Shown: positions 1 to 7,360 of the stretch, piece after piece
Position numbering within the stretch: position 1 is the stretch's first letter
Layout of the letters: each line of letters starts with the position of its first letter
Source of the DNA: Oscillospiraceae bacterium
Lineage (GTDB): Bacteria; Bacillota_A; Clostridia; Oscillospirales; Ruminococcaceae
DNA: 8,147 bases
Assembly: GCA_017400025.1 (NCBI GenBank)
Contig: JAFQAF010000213.1
Span: forward strand, 1-8,147
Direction of reading: 5' to 3'
Program-made: the position numbers and the translations under genes
Notes under the pieces: model-generated
The model's database searches: none
What the model saw: the letters and a program-made list of their open reading frames with translations, nothing else
What the model was told of the DNA's origin: nothing

Positions 1-1
1 A

Positions 2-349
2 TCAGCTTTCGGCACTCCTCATATGGATGCAGGCACAGGCAATCAGCTGGCCTTTGACAATGTGTTCCTGCTTCTGGCAGAGGTTGGCATAGAAGAACAG
101 AACGGCATCCTGCCGGATTTTGACTACTCCGTTGGCAGCGGCTACTATTTCTGCGGCGGCAGATATGAAGAAATCACCTGGAAAAAAGGCGAACCGGAAA
201 ACCCTCTGCTTATATACAACGATGCAGGCGAAATACTTAAGGTGAACACAGGCAAGACATACATCGGCATCCTGGATGAAGAAATGGATGAAACCATCTC
301 TATAACAGAAGAAGTGCAGGAAACTGCAGATGTGGAAAGAGTGCAGTAA
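2..349 (+). CDS. DUF3048 (YerB-like) family protein, C-terminal 115 residues, 5' end outside the window
   Basis: The frame is already open at the window's first bases and runs to a TAA at 347-349, so this is the 3' end of a larger gene. The visible residues fit the C-terminal domain of DUF3048 proteins (B. subtilis YerB type, usually about 330-350 residues and often lipoproteins). The matching features in order are: a D-x-G segment, a hydrophobic strand after 'FDNVFLL', 'SVGSGYYFCGGRYEEITWKK', then a short basic/aromatic turn followed by 'NDAGEILKVNTGKTYIGIL'. The last 15 or so residues are acidic and family-variable. The N-terminal half and any signal peptide or lipobox lie upstream and cannot be checked. 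The function of the family is not established; it is presumed to be extracytoplasmic. It ends at a hairpin shared with the convergent ksgA gene. An ATG at 23 is in frame but is internal to the domain, not a start. Confidence 0.85.
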   Translation, partial: SAFGTPHMDAGTGNQLAFDNVFLLLAEVGIEEQNGILPDFDYSVGSGYYFCGGRYEEITWKKGEPENPLLIYNDAGEILKVNTGKTYIGILDEEMDETISITEEVQETADVERVQ

Positions 350-375
350 TATCCACTGCCCTGTATACAAAAATA

Positions 376-409
376 AAGCACAGCATAAACTGCTGTGCTT
401 TTTGTTTTG
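376..409. terminator. Bidirectional intrinsic terminator between the DUF3048 gene and ksgA
   Basis: A perfect 10-bp stem (376-385 pairing with 391-400) closes a 5-base loop. It is followed on the plus strand by a T-rich tract (399-409) and preceded by an A-rich tract (368-377) that becomes a T tract on the minus strand. It lies between two convergent genes, 26 bp after the DUF3048 stop and 7 bp beyond the end of ksgA, so one hairpin probably stops both transcripts. Confidence 0.85.
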
Positions 410-416
410 TGAATTT

Positions 417-1765
<1,349 letters not shown>

Positions 1766-1776
1766 TCACAGTGTGA
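1766..1776. promoter_or_regulatory. 11-bp palindrome TCACAGTGTGA, possible operator
   Basis: A perfect inverted repeat, TCACA-G-TGTGA, directly adjoins the -35 hexamer of the cdd promoter and lies 14 bp upstream of the -35 region of the divergent deaminase gene. Its position between two divergent promoters suits a regulator binding site. No regulator can be named, and a palindrome of this length can occur by chance. Confidence 0.3.
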
Positions 1777-1787
1777 CATATACAGAA

Positions 1788-1808
1788 AATTGCATATTGC
1801 ACAATTGC
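1788..1808 (+). repeat. Three phased ATTGC direct repeats in the dCMP deaminase promoter
   Basis: ATTGC begins at 1789, 1796 and 1804, a spacing of 7 and 8 bp; the first and third copies extend to AATTGC. They span the -35 region and spacer of the promoter at 1790-1818. They could be an operator for a regulator or simply AT-rich chance repetition. Confidence 0.3.
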
Positions 1809-1818
1809 TGTTTATAAT
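1790..1818 (+). promoter_or_regulatory. Probable promoter of the dCMP deaminase gene
   Basis: A perfect TATAAT (1813-1818) lies 37 bp before the ATG. The hexamer 17 bp upstream, TTGCAT (1790-1795), shares only TTG with consensus, so activation or an alternative -35 contact is possible. The -10 call is firmer than the -35 call. Confidence 0.6.
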
Positions 1819-1854
1819 TTAAAATATAACTAATGAACAAACAGGAGAACAGTT

Positions 1855-2343
1855 ATGAGACAGGACAAAATCAATTATTATCTGGATATAGCAGAAACTG
1901 TATCTGCCAGAGGCACCTGCCTGCGCCGCAACTACGGTGCAATTATTGTAAACAATGACGAAATTATTTCCACCGGCTATGTGGGCGCACCGCGCGGCAG
2001 ACAGAACTGCTGTGATATGGGCAAATGTGTGCGCACAGAGCTGAATATCCCACGCGGCGAAAGATACGAGGTATGCCGCAGTGTACACGCCGAAGCAAAC
2101 GCCATTATCTCTGCAGGCCGCAGGGAAATGCTGGGTGCCACAATGTATCTTGTGGGCAAGGAAGTGTCTGACGGCAGCTACATAAAAAATGCCAACAGCT
2201 GCTCAATGTGCAAAAGAATGATAATCAATGCAGGCATTGCAAAGGTTGTTATCCGTGACACCGCCACAGAGTACAGGGTGATTGACGTGGAAGAAGAATG
2301 GGTAAAGGATGACGAAAGCCTGAAAGGTATCTACACTTACTGA
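1855..2343 (+). CDS. Deoxycytidylate (dCMP) deaminase family protein, ComEB-like
   Basis: Members of this zinc-dependent family convert dCMP to dUMP, feeding thymidylate synthesis. The product is 162 residues. The zinc/catalytic motif HAEANAI gives H78 and E80, and SCSMCKRMIINAG gives C116 and C119. A Ser replaces the Pro usual in the PCxxC box. The stretch GYVGAPRGRQNCCDMGKC (41-58), followed by NIPRGERYEVCRSV, is the dCMP-deaminase-type insertion rich in cysteines, which in relatives can hold a second, structural zinc. The start is clear: AGGAG (1843-1847) is seven bases before the ATG. It is divergent from cdd, so two pyrimidine deaminases acting at nucleoside and nucleotide level share one control region. 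It is probably monocistronic, ending at a strong terminator. 'ComEB' is a name by homology to the competence-operon protein; no competence genes are nearby. The substrate is inferred from the family. Confidence 0.9.
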   Translation: MRQDKINYYLDIAETVSARGTCLRRNYGAIIVNNDEIISTGYVGAPRGRQNCCDMGKCVRTELNIPRGERYEVCRSVHAEANAIISAGRREMLGATMYLVGKEVSDGSYIKNANSCSMCKRMIINAGIAKVVIRDTATEYRVIDVEEEWVKDDESLKGIYTY

Positions 2344-2385
2344 TTTTCTTCAGGGCACTTTGTCTGAAATTTTACACTGTGAAAT

Positions 2386-2419
2386 AAAGCCGGGCTGTAC
2401 AGCCCGGCTTTGGTTTTTT
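2386..2419 (+). terminator. Strong intrinsic terminator of the dCMP deaminase gene
   Basis: A perfect 13-bp inverted repeat (2386-2398 with 2399-2411) has no spacer, so it folds as an 11-bp GC-rich stem with a GTAC loop. It is followed by a T run ending at 2419. It begins 42 bp after the stop codon. Confidence 0.92.
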
Positions 2420-2540
2420 ATATGGCTGGGGCACAGCCGCCGGGCTGCTGTGGTGTTTTGTCACTTACCGGGGGATATGTAAACCGGCTGTGTATATTTA
2501 TGTAGATTTTACAGCCTTTTTTGGTAAAATATAGTGTATG

Positions 2541-2566
2541 AAAAAAGGCACTGCAGAAGCAGTGCC
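2541..2566 (-). terminator. Intrinsic terminator of the XRE regulator gene
   Basis: An 8-bp stem (2547-2554 with 2559-2566) with a 4-base loop is followed, read on the minus strand, by six T residues (2541-2546). It starts 10 bp beyond the regulator's stop codon. Confidence 0.85.
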
Positions 2567-2576
2567 CTGTTGTAAT

Positions 2577-3245
2577 TTACTTTATAATGTCTTCAGCGGT
2601 TTTTACTGTGTTCAGCAGACCGGTTGCGTGTTTCGGATATTCTGACGCCAGGCTTTCGCTTGTCATTTCAAAGGCGCTGCCCACGGTTTTCACTGTGTTT
2701 TTGTCTGCCAGGATAACGTCCAGCTCTGCACAGCATCTTTCCATCCGGCCACCGGTATAGCCTTCAAACAGGCCCTGTGGAACCTTGAACATACTCCGGC
2801 TGTTTTTCTTTTCTGCAGAATACAGTGTGCGGTACATTCTGTACACAGCCATCATCAGATAATCGCTTACCTTGCCTGTCACTTCCTTGCTGCCGGCCTT
2901 TGCCAGCATATCATAGACAATGTTCAGGCTGGAAGAAATCAGTCTTTTGTTCATTGCAGGCAGTACACTGCCGGAAAAATGACTGTCCTTGGCGGTTTCA
3001 GCACCGTCCAGGTCATTCACTGTCAGTACAGCCCCGTTTCTGTCCGGACTGCGGCCCAGGATATAATCGCTGGATACATTGTAGTAATCGCAGAGTTTAA
3101 TCAGAAAGTCCAGCCCGCATTCTCTCAGCCCTTTTTCATAATGGCTCAGCAAAGCCTGGCTTATGCCCAGGTCTGCAGCTGCCTGCTTCTGGGTAATGCC
3201 CTTTTCTTTTCTTAATAAAGTTATTATACGGCTGAAACTGTTCAT
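2577..3245 (-). CDS. XRE-family helix-turn-helix regulator with unrecognised C-terminal domain
   Basis: A 222-residue DNA-binding protein. Residues 5-66 are a Cro/C1-type domain: an RIITLLRKEKGITQKQAAADLGIS helix-turn with recognition helix around SQALLSHYEKGLREC, closing with CDYYNVSSDYILGRSPDR, the typical end of such domains. Residues 67-90 look like a linker. Residues 94-222 appear largely helical (VLPAMNKRLISSSLNIVYDMLAKAG, SDYLMMAVYRMYRTLYSAEKK and a long C-terminal helical part) and match no sensor domain I recognise; no transmembrane segment or protease motif is seen. The start at 3245 is set by GGAAGGA six bases upstream; the TTG at 3260 would use that same site as codons. The gene is divergent from the phosphatase-YfhO-NDT operon and its promoter lies in their shared region, so it may regulate itself and that operon. 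That role is inference. Confidence 0.85.
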   Translation of the reverse strand: MNSFSRIITLLRKEKGITQKQAAADLGISQALLSHYEKGLRECGLDFLIKLCDYYNVSSDYILGRSPDRNGAVLTVNDLDGAETAKDSHFSGSVLPAMNKRLISSSLNIVYDMLAKAGSKEVTGKVSDYLMMAVYRMYRTLYSAEKKNSRSMFKVPQGLFEGYTGGRMERCCAELDVILADKNTVKTVGSAFEMTSESLASEYPKHATGLLNTVKTAEDIIK

Positions 3246-3251
3246 GGTTAA

Positions 3252-3258
3252 TCCTTCC
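3252..3258 (-). promoter_or_regulatory. Ribosome binding site of the XRE regulator
   Basis: GGAAGGA on the minus strand, six bases before ATG 3245. It decides in favour of this ATG over the upstream TTG at 3260. Confidence 0.75.
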
Positions 3259-3272
3259 AAATTAATACTGTT

Positions 3273-3307
3273 TGTAAATTATAACTCAAAAAAAACACAA
3301 TGTAAAT
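3273..3307 (+). repeat. TGTAAAT direct repeats over the XRE promoter, possible operator
   Basis: TGTAAAT occurs at 3273-3279 and again at 3301-3307, 28 bp apart start to start. One copy overlaps the regulator's -10 box and the other covers its -35 box. The rest of the region up to the phosphatase start is very A-rich, and I see no convincing plus-strand -35/-10 pair in it. The sites could bind the regulator, but part of the match is simply the promoter hexamers. Confidence 0.25.
3278..3306 (-). promoter_or_regulatory. Near-consensus promoter of the XRE regulator
   Basis: On the minus strand TTTACA (3301-3306) is followed after 17 bp by a perfect TATAAT (3278-3283), 32 bp before the ATG. The spacer contains a run of eight T residues. 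The strength of the match suggests the gene would be highly transcribed unless repressed, which fits an autoregulated XRE gene. Confidence 0.8.
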
Positions 3308-3353
3308 AGCAATTTTCGACCAAAAATAACAAAAAATATTGGGGGTTTTCAAT

Positions 3354-4013
3354 ATGAGAGCATATAAACTTCACCTTATCCGCCACGGTCTTACAGAGGG
3401 CAACCTGCAGGGCCTTTACCTTGGCTGCGGTACAGACTCACCGCTGTGCCGGCAGGGCAAGGAGCGCCTGGAATATCTGCGCGAAAATTTTGATTATCCG
3501 TGGATTGAAAAACTGTATGTAAGCCCTATGACCAGGACTATCGAAACAGCGGAAATTCTTTATCCGGACAAGGACTATACAATTGTTTCCGACCTGAGGG
3601 AATGTCACTTTGGCGAATTTGAAGGCAGAACATTCCAGGAACTTATGACACGTGACCCTAATTTTGCCACCTGGCTGGACCCTAAAAGCGGCTACTGCCC
3701 ATTGGGGGGCGAAGCCAGTGCAGACTTTGCACAGCGTGTGGTTATGGCGCTGGACGAGGTGCTGATGGATATGATGAAAAACGGTATACACGATGCTGCT
3801 GCCGTTACTCACGGCGGTGTTATTGCAATGCTGCTTACAATCCTGGCTTTCCCGCGCAAGCCTACCAGCGAATGGACCAGCGACAACGGCTGCGGATTTA
3901 CAATCACCACCACCCCGGAAATGTGGACAAGGGACAAAGTGGTGGAAGTGACAGAAATCCTGCCAATCGGCTACGATTTCTCCGAAGAAAATCTTTTCAG
4001 AAAAAACAGATAA
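3354..4013 (+). CDS. Histidine phosphatase (phosphoglycerate mutase-like) family protein
   Basis: A 219-residue cytosolic enzyme of the histidine phosphatase branch 1. The phosphate-accepting motif LIRHGLTEGN lies at 8-17 with R10 and catalytic H11. The second phosphate-pocket arginine is R61 in SPMTRTIETAEI, the proton donor region is LRECHFGEFEGR with E83, and the second catalytic histidine is H153 in VTHGG. All core residues are present, so it should be active as a phosphomonoesterase or mutase; the substrate cannot be read from sequence (relatives act on sugar phosphates, nucleotides and cobalamin precursors). I start at ATG 3354, eight bases after GGGGG. An upstream in-frame TTG (3339) would consume that ribosome site. 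It is first in a packed operon, one base ahead of the YfhO gene, which has no ribosome site of its own and is probably translated by coupling. Confidence 0.92.
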   Translation: MRAYKLHLIRHGLTEGNLQGLYLGCGTDSPLCRQGKERLEYLRENFDYPWIEKLYVSPMTRTIETAEILYPDKDYTIVSDLRECHFGEFEGRTFQELMTRDPNFATWLDPKSGYCPLGGEASADFAQRVVMALDEVLMDMMKNGIHDAAAVTHGGVIAMLLTILAFPRKPTSEWTSDNGCGFTITTTPEMWTRDKVVEVTEILPIGYDFSEENLFRKNR

Positions 4014-4014
4014 A

Positions 4015-6222
4015 ATGAAAGACAAAATAGATTTAAAAAAAATCCGGTGGGGGATTTTTGCTGCAGCTGCCGGCTTTGCCGGCTTCTGTGCAATGCTGGC
4101 TGTCAGCAATATATTCCCTTTCGGGACAGACACTCTGCTCAGGGTGGACTTGGGCATACAGTATACAGACTTTCTGCTGTTTGCAAAACATTCCTCTTTA
4201 GCTGAAAAGCTGTATTCCTTTTCAAAAAGTTTTGGCGGCAGTATACCGGGCCTTATGGCATACTATACCCTTTCACCGTTCAATCTTATACTTTACCTTT
4301 TCAGCGATGCCAATATAGAACTGGCGGTGTTTTTTATCATCGGCGCAAAGTTTTCCTTTATGGCAGCGGCGGCATACAGTTTTTTTGCTTCCCGCTATGA
4401 AAACGGCTTTGCAAATGCCGCATTCGGCTTTATTTACCGGATGTATCCGTTCTTTGCCAGATATTATTTCAATATAATCTGGCTGGATGTGTTTGCACTG
4501 CTGCCTCTTCTGGTGCTGGGCACAGAGAGAATAATGCAGGGCAAGGGCAGGGGACTGTTTACAGTGTGTTATGTTTACGCCCTGGTTTCAAACTACTACA
4601 TAGCCTATATGGCATCACTGTTCATACTGCTGTACTTTTTTTACTCTGCAGCAGTGTATGTAAAACTGACTGTGGGCCAGACGGTGAAAAAAGCCCTTGA
4701 AATGGCCTTTACTGTGGCTGTCAGCCTGATGCTGGCTTCCCCGGTACTTATTCCTGCCTATCTGCAGATTGCAGAGGGCAAGCTGGCAGACAAAGAAGCC
4801 TTTGCCCGCACAGGCAGTATTTTTAACAGGGATATGACGGTGATCTCACTGTTTGAGGGCACATATATGTATGAAAACGTGCCGCAGCTGCTGTTTACTG
4901 CAGGCTGTCTGGTGCTGATTTTTGCACTGCTGTTCAACAGAAAAACCGGCATCGGTTACAGACTGCTTTCAGTGGCTTTCCTTGGCTTTATGGCTTTCAG
5001 CCTTTACAACCCGGCACTTTATTATGTGTTCCACGGTTTTGCCTGGCCGGAGGGCTTTCCTTTCCGCCATTCCTTTGCCTATGCATTCCTGCTGGCGGCA
5101 GTGTGCAGGCATTCAGTGGAATATATTGATTTCCGTTCCGGCATTGCAGGGGCAGTGCTGACACTGCTGTGCCTTGCAGGGGGATATAAATTCTACAGAT
5201 ACTTTGACTATCTGCCCTGGTCTGCCCATTCGCTGAAACAGACCGTGCTGGTTGTGTGTATCTGTGTGCTGCTGGTGCTGCTGATGGCAAAATTCACTCA
5301 CCGGGGCAGACTGCTGCTGTGCGGCTTTCTTGCGGTGTGCACGCTGTTCAACAGCTGTATGTTTATGAAGGGGGAAAAAGACCTGCATGCAGAGGCCCAC
5401 GGCGTAAAGCCGGCAGGGGAATATGCACAGAACTATATCGCAACTGAAAAAGCCCTGTCAGCTGCTGAACCGGGTTTTTACAGGGCAGAGGATATTTCTG
5501 CCCGCCCCTACAACCAGCCTATGGCACTGGGATATTACGGTGCAAACCATTTCAGTTCCACTTTTGACAAAGCATCCCGGGATATGTCGGTCCATTTCGG
5601 CTATCCGGAAATGAAATATTCCACATATTATAAATCTTCCCTGCTTACAGACAGCCTGCTGGGTATAAAATACATTCTGGCCGCGCCGGAAGAAAAAGTG
5701 AACAGCAGCTACAGCCTTGTACAGGAAGGGGAAAAGAATCTTTATCACAATCCCTATGCACTGCCTCTTGTCTTTACTGCAGACAGCAGGGAAGTGGAGT
5801 ATGCCGAAAGTTCAAAAGAGCATATCGGCGCAATGTTTTATGCCCTTACAGGCATAAAGGTATATGACGGCAAAGCTGTGGATACAGCGGCCCTTTCCCG
5901 TGCGGCGGCACAGCTGCAGGAAAAAGCTGCCCTTGTCACAAAGCAGGACGGCGGCATAATCAGATGCACCGCAGAGGGCAACTGGCTGCTGACAACCGTG
6001 ATGTATGATGAAAACTGGCGCATAAAGGTAAATGGCAGGGATACACTGCCGGAAAAATTTATGGACTGCTTTATGGCTGTACCGTTGCCACGGGGACAGT
6101 GCGAAATAGAAATGACTTACATTCCGCAGGGAATAGCAGCAGGTATGGTGCTGCAGCTGGCGGCTGTAATTATACTGGCGGTATCAGCTTTTGCCGCCGG
6201 AAGAAAAAGGAGCGTTATATGA
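4015..6222 (+). CDS. YfhO-family polytopic membrane protein (copy 1, complete)
   Basis: A 735-residue membrane protein. The hydrophobicity pattern suggests about 13 segments between residues 12 and 449 (roughly 12-31, 82-97, 103-124, 133-150, 157-170, 181-211 which may be two, 229-249, 291-307, 317-333, 352-366, 376-391, 409-426, 431-449). A hydrophilic domain follows from about 452 to 707, then a last membrane segment at 708-727 and a basic tail. The first loop carries FPFGTDTLLRVDLGIQYTDF; its D45 sits where GT-C-fold glycosyltransferases have their catalytic acid. The C-terminal part has the YfhO-like LLGIKYIL and ENWRIKVNGRD...YIP elements. B. subtilis YfhO is about 860 residues and glucosylates lipoteichoic acid; this one is shorter. 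The fold-based role as a lipid-linked sugar transferase is inferred and the acceptor is unknown. It overlaps the next gene by ATGA and has a paralogue at 7350. Confidence 0.88.
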   Translation: MKDKIDLKKIRWGIFAAAAGFAGFCAMLAVSNIFPFGTDTLLRVDLGIQYTDFLLFAKHSSLAEKLYSFSKSFGGSIPGLMAYYTLSPFNLILYLFSDANIELAVFFIIGAKFSFMAAAAYSFFASRYENGFANAAFGFIYRMYPFFARYYFNIIWLDVFALLPLLVLGTERIMQGKGRGLFTVCYVYALVSNYYIAYMASLFILLYFFYSAAVYVKLTVGQTVKKALEMAFTVAVSLMLASPVLIPAYLQIAEGKLADKEAFARTGSIFNRDMTVISLFEGTYMYENVPQLLFTAGCLVLIFALLFNRKTGIGYRLLSVAFLGFMAFSLYNPALYYVFHGFAWPEGFPFRHSFAYAFLLAAVCRHSVEYIDFRSGIAGAVLTLLCLAGGYKFYRYFDYLPWSAHSLKQTVLVVCICVLLVLLMAKFTHRGRLLLCGFLAVCTLFNSCMFMKGEKDLHAEAHGVKPAGEYAQNYIATEKALSAAEPGFYRAEDISARPYNQPMALGYYGANHFSSTFDKASRDMSVHFGYPEMKYSTYYKSSLLTDSLLGIKYILAAPEEKVNSSYSLVQEGEKNLYHNPYALPLVFTADSREVEYAESSKEHIGAMFYALTGIKVYDGKAVDTAALSRAAAQLQEKAALVTKQDGGIIRCTAEGNWLLTTVMYDENWRIKVNGRDTLPEKFMDCFMAVPLPRGQCEIEMTYIPQGIAAGMVLQLAAVIILAVSAFAAGRKRSVI

Positions 6223-6743
6223 ACAAGAAAAAACCTGTTATCTACATAGCCGGCTTTGAATGTTTCCTGCCTCAGGGCAGACAGCTGGCAGAAGCCGCTG
6301 TGGAGCTTTGCCGGCAGATGGGCTTTGAGGGCATTTCACCGGTGCTGGGCCACAGCCTGGGTGAAGAAATAGACTTTTCAAAAGGCAAAAAAGAGGCTGC
6401 CCGCCAGATTTTCTTCAACAATATAAAATATATAGACTACTGCGATGCAGTAATCGCAAACGTAAACAATTTCCGCGGCTGGGAACCGGATGGCGGCACC
6501 TGCTTTGAGCTGGGCTATGCTTTCTCCCAGGGCAAAAAACTGTATGGCTTTATGGATGACACCCGCCCCTGCTATGAAAAATACATCGGCAGTATCCACA
6601 AAGACGGCCCTTTCTGGCGCGATGACAACGGTGCATTTTTTGAATCCGGCGCCTGCAATCTTATGATAAGCGGCCCTGCTGTGATAGTTGAGGGCACTTT
6701 TGAAGATGCACTGAAAAAAGTGAAAGAAGATTTTGGTTTGTAA
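6219..6743 (+). CDS. Nucleoside 2-deoxyribosyltransferase-fold protein (copy 1)
   Basis: A 174-residue soluble protein of the nucleoside 2-deoxyribosyltransferase (NDT) family, whose members break or exchange the N-glycosidic bond of nucleosides or nucleotides. Family features: VIYIAGFECF at 7-16 (first strand and substrate loop), YCDAVIANVNNFRGWEPDGGTCFELGYA at 74-101 with D76, D91 and the expected nucleophile E97, and a late NLM (147-149). The catalytic glutamate is kept, so it is probably active. Between the core and NLM is a segment with FMDDTRP and a Gly/Trp-rich loop, shared in part with the next gene. I start at ATG 6219 because AGGAG (6208-6212) is six bases upstream and the ATG overlaps the YfhO stop as ATGA; a longer open frame upstream is the shadow of the YfhO gene. 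It sits with its paralogue between two YfhO paralogues. Whether it is a transferase, a nucleotide hydrolase or something else cannot be told. Confidence 0.87.
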   Translation: MNKKKPVIYIAGFECFLPQGRQLAEAAVELCRQMGFEGISPVLGHSLGEEIDFSKGKKEAARQIFFNNIKYIDYCDAVIANVNNFRGWEPDGGTCFELGYAFSQGKKLYGFMDDTRPCYEKYIGSIHKDGPFWRDDNGAFFESGACNLMISGPAVIVEGTFEDALKKVKEDFGL

Positions 6744-6754
6744 GGGGAATATTT

Positions 6755-7360
6755 ATGTTTATAGACAAAAACGGCATTGTAAGAATGCCAAAGGCCTACC
6801 TGGCAGGCACAGAAATTTTTTATTCGGACAGCGAACAGACACAGGGAAAATACCACAGACTCTGTGAAAAATACGGTATCATCGGCTTTTATCCTTCAGA
6901 CGTTGCCCCGGATGACCAGTACAGGGAATATGTGAAAAAGGATGACTCCCTTCACGAAATGGAAGTTCAGCTGTTCACACATGACCTGAACCACATACTG
7001 CGCACCGATATTATCATTGCAAATCTCAACGATTACCGCGGCAACGAACCGGACAGCGGCACTGCTGTGGAATGTGGCATTGCCTGGGGCAGAGGCCACC
7101 GCTGCTTTGCCTTTATAGATGATGCCCGCCCTATGCAGCAGCGCTTCAAAGGCGTGACAAAGGTGGACGAAAACGGACGCCTTACAGACAAGGACGGTGC
7201 AACTATAGAGGATTTTGACCTGCCGCTGAATCTTATGTTTTCTGATTTCACAATCTTTGAAGGCGATTTTGAAGCTGCACTGAAAGGTGTGCGCGAAATT
7301 TTCAATGCAGAGCTTATCGCCGCAGGCTATGAACCTTTTGAGGTAAAAGATGAAGATTAA
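6755..7360 (+). CDS. Nucleoside 2-deoxyribosyltransferase-fold protein (copy 2)
   Basis: A 201-residue paralogue of the preceding gene. Corresponding features are KAYLAGTEIFYSD at 13-25, TDIIIANLNDYRGNEPDSGTAVECGIAWGRG at 84-114 with D85, D100 and nucleophile E106, FIDDARP at 120-126 and LPLNLM at 156-161. Side by side, the central 60 or so residues of both copies align almost without gaps (IANVNNFRGWEPDGGT against IANLNDYRGNEPDSGT). This copy has a longer N-terminal helical region and an acidic C-terminal tail (GYEPFEVKDED). The ribosome site AAGGGGA (6742-6748) overlaps the previous stop codon and is six bases from the ATG, so both are made from one message. Divergence between the copies argues for different substrates or a heteromeric enzyme rather than recent redundancy; NDTs act as oligomers in which neighbouring subunits complete the active site. 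Confidence 0.87.
   Translation: MFIDKNGIVRMPKAYLAGTEIFYSDSEQTQGKYHRLCEKYGIIGFYPSDVAPDDQYREYVKKDDSLHEMEVQLFTHDLNHILRTDIIIANLNDYRGNEPDSGTAVECGIAWGRGHRCFAFIDDARPMQQRFKGVTKVDENGRLTDKDGATIEDFDLPLNLMFSDFTIFEGDFEAALKGVREIFNAELIAAGYEPFEVKDED

Noticed and set aside
2..370. Minus-strand open frame rich in Phe, Cys and His
   Set aside because: Antisense to the DUF3048 C-terminal domain and spans its terminator region; composition is typical of a shadow frame.
2486..2516. GGCTGT...ACAGCC inverted repeat followed by six T residues
   Set aside because: Only 6 bp of stem with a 19-base loop; too weak to call a terminator beside the two strong hairpins of the same region.
3438..4157. Long open frame of 239 codons on the minus strand
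   Set aside because: It lies opposite the histidine phosphatase gene, which has all family motifs; the minus-strand product shows no recognisable domain, ribosome site or promoter.
4158..4182. 25-bp stretch identical to 7490-7514
   Set aside because: It is the conserved QYTDFLLF coding block of the two YfhO paralogues, not a mobile-element end or recombination site.
6099..6218. 40-codon upstream extension of the first NDT gene
   Set aside because: It is out of frame inside the YfhO gene; the AGGAG site and ATGA junction place the start at 6219.
6219..7360. Retron or other anti-phage effector based on the NDT fold
   Set aside because: No reverse transcriptase, msr-msd-like structured RNA or other defence partner is visible in the window, so the label is not supported.
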